Assembly: GCA_002633025.1 (NCBI GenBank)
Contig: NMRB01001515.1
Location: 62,001-126,000, forward strand
Origin: Notospermus geniculatus
Taxonomy: Eukaryota > Nemertea > Pilidiophora > Heteronemertea > Lineidae
Direction of reading: 5' to 3'
DNA length: 64,000 nt
Shown here piece after piece: positions 56,295-64,000 of this stretch (positions are counted from its first letter, which is position 1; every line of letters begins with the position of its first letter). The notes beneath the pieces were generated by a model that saw only the letters and a list, made by a program, of their open reading frames with translations, had not been told where the DNA came from and ran no database searches. The position numbers were made by a program, and so were the translations under genes.

Positions 56295-59200
56295 TCAGAT
56301 GCTACTTCGTTTTATTTTCATTCTTTTCTGCATCAATTTCTGCACTGATCTTGGAGCTTTCGCCAGTGGTGAGACACCGGGTGAACCCCTCCTTGTAATA
56401 TTCTGGATCTGTTTCGCACGTAGTATCAGTTTCGGTGTGACCATGGGAGATTTCAGGATTCCATTCTCGGGCTTTTTTTCTGGTTCGAAGGCTGGTGCTG
56501 GACTGACCTTAAGGCTGTCTTTGAATTCTGTAAACAAGGAGAAAATAGAGTCAGAATATTTGAAATTTAATAGTCTCCAAGGCCTCAGCAGCCTACCAGA
56601 GGGTCCGAGGTTCACATTGAGGGGGGGGGGGCTGACACATCTCATAGAAATTTAATTTAGTCCCAACCGCATTTTGCCAACAACCGATCTTTCGATTTCG
56701 TGTCTCGGGTACAATACTAACATGTTGTAGTTAATCATTCCATCAAGACTGAAGCCAAAGCATTATTGGCCCTGGTAAGTACGGTATGGAAGAGGCCATC
56801 TCACATCTCAAACTCGTGTTCCTCACTTGGATGGGGCCTTTTACTTGCCGTTGCAAAGGCACAAGGTAAAAGGCACCATGGCTTACTGTCCATGCAACGG
56901 ACGTGTACAGCGTCGCCCACTATGTTGTTGACAGCATGGATTTTGGCTGAACCAGAAAAGTGGATACCGGTACAAATCCTACACTCACCTTGAGACATAT
57001 TCTTGGCCATCACAAAACTGACTCTCTTCTTTCTCTTCTCAGAGGTGGTGCCACCTTTTGGAGGGTTTGTAACTGGCGTCTGAAGGATACGAACAGTTGA
57101 TTTTATCAGAACACAGAACATTCCAGACCTTGACACAAAACCAGGGGCGGATCCAGGCCTCTCCATTGCATGAAGAGCACTACACCCTGTATTTTTTACC
57201 CTATTTTGGGCATCCCAATTTTTCTCTTTTTTTGCATAGTGACGAAATTGGCAAAACTCATTTTTTCCCAAGAAATGTGTGATAACATGTGGATTTCCTT
57301 TGATCATTGTCTAATAATGGTATATTTTCAATTTTTTTGAATTTACAGATCGTATTTTTGGCACTGAACCCTATTTTGGGCATATTTTTTCAGGGCTTAT
57401 TTTGGGCATGTACCCAATTCACTACACCCTTAAATGCCCTGAGAAGCATGTAATGGAGAGGCCTGGGATCCACGATTTTGGAAAAGAGGGGGCGCACTGC
57501 GCTAAAAACATTGAAATCTGCGGTGAATTTCAATGATTTGCTCCAAAGGGGCTGTTCACTTTCGGAACCATTTTCCCAACTAATTTTTCATTATGTTGCA
57601 GTTGTTTGATTTTCATGATAACTTCAGATATAACATTTTATAATGTGAACTATGTAATCATGAAAGAAAAATGTGACATCAGCTTCATTAATTAGGAAAA
57701 CAAAGAGCATTTGCAAAATGTCCGAAATCAGCATGAAAACAGTGAAATTACTCCCCAATGTTTGTTGTACTGGGAGAGTAGTGGTATTATTTATCATTCA
57801 TCGAAAAATCATTACTAAACATATTGGTTTTGCTGAAATATTTGCATAAAATGTGTGATTTTCTTCATTTCTGGACCCCTATTTAAGTGGGGGCAGAACA
57901 GAACAGCACATCTAGACCTGTCAGATTTGAATGGAATGCTGTGGTGAAGATTATGGTCAATATCAGTTACAACATGCATAATCAACCATGACATGTGGGT
58001 AGGCGTAAGTGATCAGTGGGGCGTCAAATTCAAGTGTTCCCTTTTATGACCTTACGCAACACCAACAAACCACTGATCACTGTTATTGACCATAATCTTT
58101 ACCACAGCATTCCATTCAAATCGGACAGGCCTAGATGTGCTGTTCTGTTCTCCCCCCAGTTAAGTAGGAGTCCAGAAATGAAGAAAATCACACATTTTAT
58201 GCAAATATTTCAGCAAAACCAATATATTTAGTAATGATTTTTCGATGAATGATAAATAATACCAATGATGTCACATTTTTCTTTCATGATTATGTAGTTC
58301 ACATTATAAAATATTATATCTGAAGTTATCATGAAAATCTAACAACTGCAACATAATAAAAAATTAGTTGGGAAAATGGTTCCGAAAGTGAACAGCCCCT
58401 TTCAGAATTTCACGGTCAATTTTACAGATTTGTTGGCCAAAAGGGGGGCGCGCAACCTCGATCTGCGCCTGCAAACACAGGCCACAGTGACACCGCGTGT
58501 ACCACACTCACCTCACTTTGTTTCCCCTTCGGTGTCACCTTCGACACGGCTTTCTTCACAAAAACAGCCGGCGGAGTTTTCACCTTCTCAAAAGCAGCAA
58601 ACAAATTTTTCTCAACTTTTCCTGTCGTGGTAGGACTGCCTTCCTCAGCGATATTCGTCAACGGCGTCTTTCCTTTCTTACCACTAGATGGCACCACAGG
58701 AGTTCCTGACAATTTCTTCTTACCACTGCATGGGACAGATAGAAAATCAAATTCAAACGGAGGGCTGGTATTTTCAGAATCCTTCTTTTTTGTTTTCTTC
58801 AGAGTGCTTGTTCTGGCTGGGGTGTCCTTTCTGGCTTTTTTCCAAACCTTCTGCGTAGAAATCACAGTGGCGTCATCAGCAGGAGAAAGATCGGGAGTTT
58901 GTAAACTTTCCTTCGATGAATTCACCGGTGTCGACACATTACTCGAGGACCCCGCTGCACCCTTTTTCGGTCCCCTACACGGCGTGACACCCTTCTGCCC
59001 CCTCTGCACTTTCGGCGACTTTTTTGAACTCACAGGGGTCAAATCATTCACAACAGCAGCAGAATCCTTAATACTCAAAGTTTTTTGAATCCTTGCATAA
59101 ACATCTTCAGTCATATCAGACGGCGATGACTCAGCAGTTTTGGACAATTCCGACGGCACACCGACACTTCTCCTTTTCGTGGATTTCGACGGCAATTTCT

Positions 59201-62200
59201 CACTTTTGTCGTTTTCAATCTTCAGCATTTTATGAGGAATCTTCGCCTCCAGAACATCGCCAGCAGACCTCCGCCTTTTTTTCTTCAACTTTTCAGACTC
59301 CTTGACTCCATCTTCCCCCAGAATTTGATTAATTTTTTGGTTCAGCTGCTCAAACTCCTCAATCGCCCCTCCTTTAGAGTTACGTCCAGCAGCATCGCTA
59401 TCAACACCCCCCTCAGCCTCCACAGGACTTTCCTTCTTCTTTTTGGCTCTCAGGGAAGCTCGACTCACACGCCCACCAACTTTCGTCCTCTCACCAGTCA
59501 CTCCCTCTACATTTTTCACATCCTCTTCCCCATTCCCCCATTCTCTCACTCCATCACTTTCATTATCACCTGCAGCATTCTTCACGTTTTTAGCAGCCTT
59601 AGATTTCAACTTTTTAACATTAGTCAACTCAGACGCCCCTTTTTTGCTCTTTCCTTTGGTTTTGGCTGCAGCGTCCTCAACCTTCGAATCACTCTTTACC
59701 AATTTTTCACTCAATTTTTGCTTGTCCACTTCCTCAGCTATGGGACTTTCCTGTTGCATAGTTTTCATTTTTCCATTATTTTTTCCCTCCTTCCTAGCAT
59801 TCTTGTCAGAATTTGGATTTTCTTTTTCAGAATTCTGTTGATTTTGTTTCCTTTTCTTCTTCTTTCTCGGCGGTGCAACATCCTCCTTGTCACTTTCATT
59901 ACTGAAATCTGAATCGTCATCTGAACTGTCGCTTTCATCAGAATCTGCAAACAGAAGCAAGTATTTGTTTCAGTTCATGAACTGAACCCCTTGCAGCTAC
60001 TATTTGTGTGGCGGTCAAGGAAAACCTGGCGGATGTCGCATTTGAGGAAAGTGTTAATGGCCTTGGTGAAACTGCACATTTCAATAGCTGACATGTACTA
60101 CCTGACAGGTAAACAGTAGCAGGTCAATGCATGGCAATCTGACAGCCCTTGTTGATCACTCAGCGACATCCAACGGGTTTTCCTAGACCGCCACGGATGG
60201 CAGGGCTTAACCCACTGGCCATGGAGGATTTCCTTTATGGCCTAGTGCTTGGTACGTTGGCCTCTGAGGTAGAAGTTAAGCAACGGAGAGCGTGGCCACT
60301 ACGTGGATGGGTGACTGGAATGCATATAATACATTGATGGTTCTGAATGTTGAGTTGAGAGCCAAGTACCAGATACACCATTATCAGGCTTTGCATATGA
60401 CATCACAAGCCACCATGCTGGAGAACACGTACTCCAGAGGTGCAGCGAAATGAGCCGTGCATGCCCCAATAACGTTACGTCGAACAATGGCGTGGTGCAC
60501 TTCACGCTCACATCTCTGCGCCCTGTGTCCACCAGAATGGCCGTCAGGATGACGTCACTACAAAGCCTCTATTGGCTCTATAGACAATATTGGGAGAATA
60601 AATGTACAGCAGGAGGAAACCGGAGTGCCGGCAGAGAACCTGTGCTGTCAGAGAGAGTCGCCCTCTCTATCATATGAAGAGTGCATCCAACTGGGGATTG
60701 AACCTGGAACCTCAGAGGTGACAGGTGCTGATGTTTGCACTTCACCACTCTGACATACCCAGGATGTCTGAGGATAAAAGGGCAGACGCAGTGTCAATTC
60801 TAGGCAGTGTTAGAGTGGCGGCGCGCCATGCCCTAAAAGAGGGCGCCACTGTGCCCTTTTTTAACCCCCTTGGCGCCATGCCTGCCCTAAAAAAAAAAAA
60901 AAAAAAATTTTTTTTTAAAGGTTTTATTACCCCCCAGACCCTCCTGTCATGGTCCCTTTTGGTCATACCACCTTAGAAACTGGCTTAAATTGGCTGTTGA
61001 CTGGAGTTATAGGGACCTTTTTAACTGACAAGCTTCTCAAATTCCGTTAGTAGAAATGTCGCGAATGAAAAGTGCCCTTTTCTACGTTGAAGTGCCCTTT
61101 TCACAAAGTTTGCCCCATGCCCTTCTGAAATCCTAGAATTAACACTGCAGAGTGACACACATGCCCCTCCATCCGCTATTTTTTGACCCCTTACCCTTTT
61201 GCCTCCTTTTCCTCTTGCGTTTTTTCTTCTCCTTTCTGTTGTCCAGAGCGAGCAGACGTTCAGCAGCTTTGTTAATGTCAACATCGCACGAGTCGTCCGA
61301 GTCGCTTGGTATCCTGTCACGAGGGAAAATACCTTCGGACAAATTTCTGAACCTGAAATACACAAGAAATTTAGCTGAAATGCACTAAGCAGCAAGAAAA
61401 TCCATCAAAAGATAGGTAGAAGACAGGCTAAACTCGGTTAAAAATGTTTTCGAGGTGTTGCAGTCTTGAGTAATACACCAGAAGTGACCTTACTTTTTGA
61501 CTATTCCATACATGTTGTTGCGATTCACTTTCCTGCATGCGTCCGAACACGCCACCTTGAACAACCGGTCGGCCATCTTGGCATAGTCAATGTTCAACCT
61601 CGGGGGTTCATCCACGCGTTTTTCCGCCCTCGCCTCCGACAGTCCAACGTCGGAATCAATGATGATCTCCATGAAGAAACGATTCATTTGCTTTTTACTG
61701 CAAGAAAATTTTGAGAAAAATTCCATGAGGAAATTCTGGTGTAAAATGGCTTTAAACAGCATGTGAAACCAGTTAAATGACAAAATCTCCCATTCTCAAC
61801 ATAAGGGTAGCTTCAACAATGAGGCCTATGGTTGTATCACTACTTTATTGTGAACGAAACTTACTTTTTCCCTTTGGCATAAAGCTGGATGAAGGGCTCA
61901 AAAAACGTCATCACCTGGTCAGATGTTAGCTGCAAAGATATGAGATACAGTAGAGGTCACAATTGACATCCCTATGGCTTCGCGTAAGTTACTCGTAAGT
62001 TACGCATAACTCACGGCTTTGGTTTCGCGTAAATCGCCAAAATTCGCCTCGTAACTCACCACGTAAAATTCGCGTAACTCACCTCGTAAGTTACGCGTAA
62101 CATAGCTCGTGAGTTGTTGCGAAAGTTACGACTGACTTGCGCAGAACTTACGCGAATTTAGGGATGTCAATTGTGACCTGTACTGTAGGTTGGTGTAAGC

Positions 62201-64000
62201 CGTCAAAGTCAATACAAGTTGGTTTTGTTTCCAATATCTACCTCAGAGGGGTTGAATATGGGCGGTTATCAGTGCAAAAAAGGGACGTCGAAACGAGAAC
62301 AGAGAGGTTGCGAAACGAGAACAAACTACCATGTAGAAAATGTTTATGTTGTGAAACGAGAGCAAACAACCATGCAGGAGACACTTTTTCTGTAAGACGA
62401 AGAAATTGTTTTGCATAAAGAATATATCTTTAACACATCATAACATGTCTTGCATGGAGAAAATGTTTATGTTGTTGAGCACAAACAATCTACGAGACGA
62501 AACGAAGACAGCATACACCACGAAAAGACGTTGCGAGACGAAGACAACAGGTGGCGCTCGCGTCGCTTTTTTTATTGTTGCATTCGGAACGATTTGAGGG
62601 GGGCGAACTGCTTATCTGTCAGAAAACAGTGGTTTGGGGGTAATATGGGGGTGCTGATTTCAGAAATGAAGTTTTCTGGGGTGTACAGTTGCACATTACC
62701 CCAGAACTTGGACCCGTTTCAGGGCCTAATGGTTTCAAAGTAGGGGTCAAAAATTTGATGTCATCAGTTCATGGCAACATAGGTATTAAATTGAAGGTAC
62801 ATGTATTTGAGAGTAAGTTAACATGGGTGGGTTTTTATCTTCCCTAACTAACCCCTGGACCCTTACGGGAAGGGTTGAAAACGGAAAAAAGGGAAGTTTG
62901 ACCCCTTCTCACGGGCTTCACAGGCGCTACATGTGGATAAATACCATTTCATGTCGTAGTGCTCTCCTAGCCCTTTACATTGAACCCCATATCGACATCA
63001 TCCGGGCAAGGGCTGTGGGGGTTGCCCTTTTTCAGTACTATTAGGGGGGCCTACATAACATCTCAAAAACCCTTATCCCTGGGGTGTCAAAATGGGTAGC
63101 ATCATGAAGGCCTATCACAGTACTGTTGAAAAAATTATCTTTGTCGACCTGTAGCGCCTCACCAGCCCTTGAGAGGGGCCCCAAATTTCCATTATGGGCC
63201 CTTTTTGACCCCCCTCAAGGGTCTGGGATTGACTCAGAAGGGCTAAAATTTATTCAGTGTTAAAGTACTCTCATAGACCTTCAATTTGATACCCATGGTG
63301 ACATGATTTGACGACATCAAATTTTTGACCCCTACTTTGAAACCCTGAAAGGGTCCAATTTCTGGGATAATGTGCAACTTTACACCCCAGAAAACTTCAT
63401 TTCTGAAATCAGCACCCCCGTATTACGGCCCAAAACCACTGTTTTCTGACAGATAAGCAGTTCGCCCCCCTCAAATCGTTCCGAATGCAACAATAAGAAA
63501 AAAAGCGACGCGAGCGCCACCTGTTGTCTTCGTCTCGCAACGTCTTTTCGTGGTGTATGCTGTCTTCGTTTCGTCTCGTAGATTGTTTGTGCCACAACAT
63601 AAACATTTTCTCCATGCAAGACATGTTATGATGTATTAAAGATATATTCTTTATGCAAAACTTTTTCTTCGTCTTACAGAAAAAGTGTCTCCTGCATGGT
63701 TGTTTGTTCTCGTTTCGCAACATAAACATTTTCTACATGGTAGTTTGTTCTCGTTTCGCAACCTCTCTGTTCTCGTTTCGTCGTCCCTTTTTTGCACTGA
63801 TAACCGCCCATAGTTGAGCAGTTACATGTATCTGAGTTCTTACATGAAAGAGGGGGGAGATAATAATGTCTGGATGCAGTTTGGTTGCTAGGTTATCCGA
63901 TTCTTACCTCATCCGTGCCGACACGGGTCACCTCAGTGTAGTATATATCAATAAGATGTGACCGCACTCCAATCGGGGCATCGCTATCAGCTGATATCAG
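56295..64000 (-). CDS. RRP1: Ribosomal RNA processing protein 1 (Nop52), 5' end outside window
   Basis: Nucleolar protein needed for 60S-subunit rRNA processing (RRP1/NNP-1 and RRP1B in vertebrates). Exons in transcript order: 64000-63908 (partial), 61929-61865, 61697-61494, 61352-61195, 59944-58512, 57079-56989, 56527-56295; 2277 nt, 759 codons, all phases consistent. The first exon has the Nop52 motif IGVRSHLIDIYYTEVTRVG; the next give LTSDQVMTFFEPFIQLYAK and LNIDYAKMADRLFKVA. The 158-nt exon ends in a KKKRKRKRRQK run. The 1433-nt exon is low-complexity, acidic near its start (DSDESDSSDDDSDF) and Lys/Ser-rich after. The C-terminus has the family signature RVSFVMAKNMSQ|EFKDSLKVSP...EKKPENGILKSP. 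The N-terminal third is beyond 64000. RRP1 versus RRP1B is moot outside vertebrates. Confidence 0.92.
57545..58403. repeat. 859-bp foldback in RRP1 intron
   Basis: Arms of about 400 bp: AAAGGGGCTGTTCACTTTCG and complement at the ends, GATAACTTCAGATATAACAT and TCATGAAAGAAAAATGTGAC inside, meeting near 58000 with a short loop. End motif is the same as 6450-6653. Confidence 0.8.
60006..60194. mobile_element. TIR element GTGTGGCGGTC, in RRP1 intron
   Basis: 189 bp; matches 47717-47905 in reverse orientation (GTTAATGGCCTTGGTG, GATCACTCAGCGACATCC). Confidence 0.6.
60195..60330 (+). repeat. 5S-rRNA-like SINE, copy 1
   Basis: GGCTTAACCCACTGGCCATG, TGGCCTAGTGCTTGG, then GTAGAAGTTAAGCAACGGAG and CTACGTGGATGGGTGACTGG. 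The last two segments resemble 5S rRNA (GGAAGYTAAGCA, TACTTGGATGGGTGACC). In an RRP1 intron. Confidence 0.55.
60385..60581. mobile_element. TIR element GCTTTGCATATGACATCA, second copy
   Basis: 197 bp in an RRP1 intron; aligns with 7431-7629 (CACAAGCCRCCATGCTGG, GCAGCGAAATG, GGATGACGTCA). Confidence 0.7.
60585..60765 (-). repeat. tRNA-derived SINE, family A
   Basis: Minus strand box A-like TGTCAGAGTGGTGAAGTGC, box B GGTTCAATCC; body GCAGGAGGAAACCGGAGTGC on plus. In an RRP1 intron. Confidence 0.6.
61946..62187. mobile_element. TIR element TACAGTAGAGGTCACAATTG in RRP1 intron
   Basis: 242 bp; ends TACAGTA...AGGTCACAATTGACATCCCTA and complement; interior made of CGTAAGTTACGCGTAA-type short palindromes. 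Confidence 0.7.
62257..63813. repeat. 1.56-kb foldback in RRP1 intron
   Basis: Arms of about 550 bp: TATGGGCGGTTATCAGTGCA at the left, complement at the right; CATAACATGTCTTGCATGGA and GAAATGAAGTTTTCTGGGGT further in. Central ~450 bp unpaired. No open frame of note. Confidence 0.8.

Larger units (their letters stand above)
54998..56784. repeat. 893-bp exact duplication across a one-base gap
   Basis: Block 54998-55890 and block 55892-56784 appear identical and are separated by one N at 55891. All open frames in both copies have the same sequences and spacing (894 bp offset). Block 1 ends and block 2 begins exactly at the N, as expected for two overlapping contigs joined without merging. Confidence 0.85.

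Noticed and set aside
59232-59912. 226-residue plus-strand hydrophobic frame
   Set aside because: Antisense of the Lys/Ser/Glu-rich RRP1 exon; its composition follows from that.

Overview
The window is eukaryotic and reads as the nuclear genome of a marine invertebrate. Genes are split by GT-AG introns and separated by dense short repeats. Gene content is animal (fibrillarin, F1Fo-ATP synthase subunit g, lathosterol oxidase, radial spoke head 1, RRP1/Nop52). The very frequent TAGGCCT and TACATGTA words resemble echinoderm or hemichordate genomes, but I cannot name the species.

Layout. 3760-7335 (+): fibrillarin, six coding exons recovered; the last exon is missing, probably in the assembly gap at 7630-7746. 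9325-11366 (+): ATP synthase subunit g, three exons, complete. 14576-18638 (+): SC5D-type sterol C5-desaturase, four coding exons, complete. 19.9-24.05 kb: no gene, nested foldback repeats including an unusual 1.2 kb inverted repeat with a ~20-nt period. 24094-25080 (-): EamA/SLC35G-like transporter in one coding exon. 27674-29508 (+): RING-less B-box protein with a five-codon first exon and a frameshift near 28910. 29.5-37.4 kb: no gene, many repeats, and a contig join with two diverged versions of one locus. 37392-39402 (-): unrecognised Cys/His-rich protein in three exons. 43252-49784 (+): RSPH1, seven exons, complete. 55401-64000 (-): RRP1/Nop52 running off the right edge, last exon present twice because of an unmerged contig overlap.

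No operon or shared pathway is visible. Two genes (fibrillarin, RRP1) serve nucleolar rRNA processing, but that may be chance.

The most distinctive property is the repeat landscape. I count more than forty short foldback or terminal-inverted-repeat elements, many with clear target-site duplications: TTA/TAA (Harbinger-like), TTAA (piggyBac-like) and TA (Tc1/mariner-pogo-like). Several are nested, one has an empty site in the alternative haplotype, and some abut start or stop codons. tRNA-derived SINEs and an apparent 5S-rRNA-derived SINE are also present. Element classes are inferred from ends and duplications only; no transposase gene is seen. All exon boundaries were set by reading splice signals and phase by eye.
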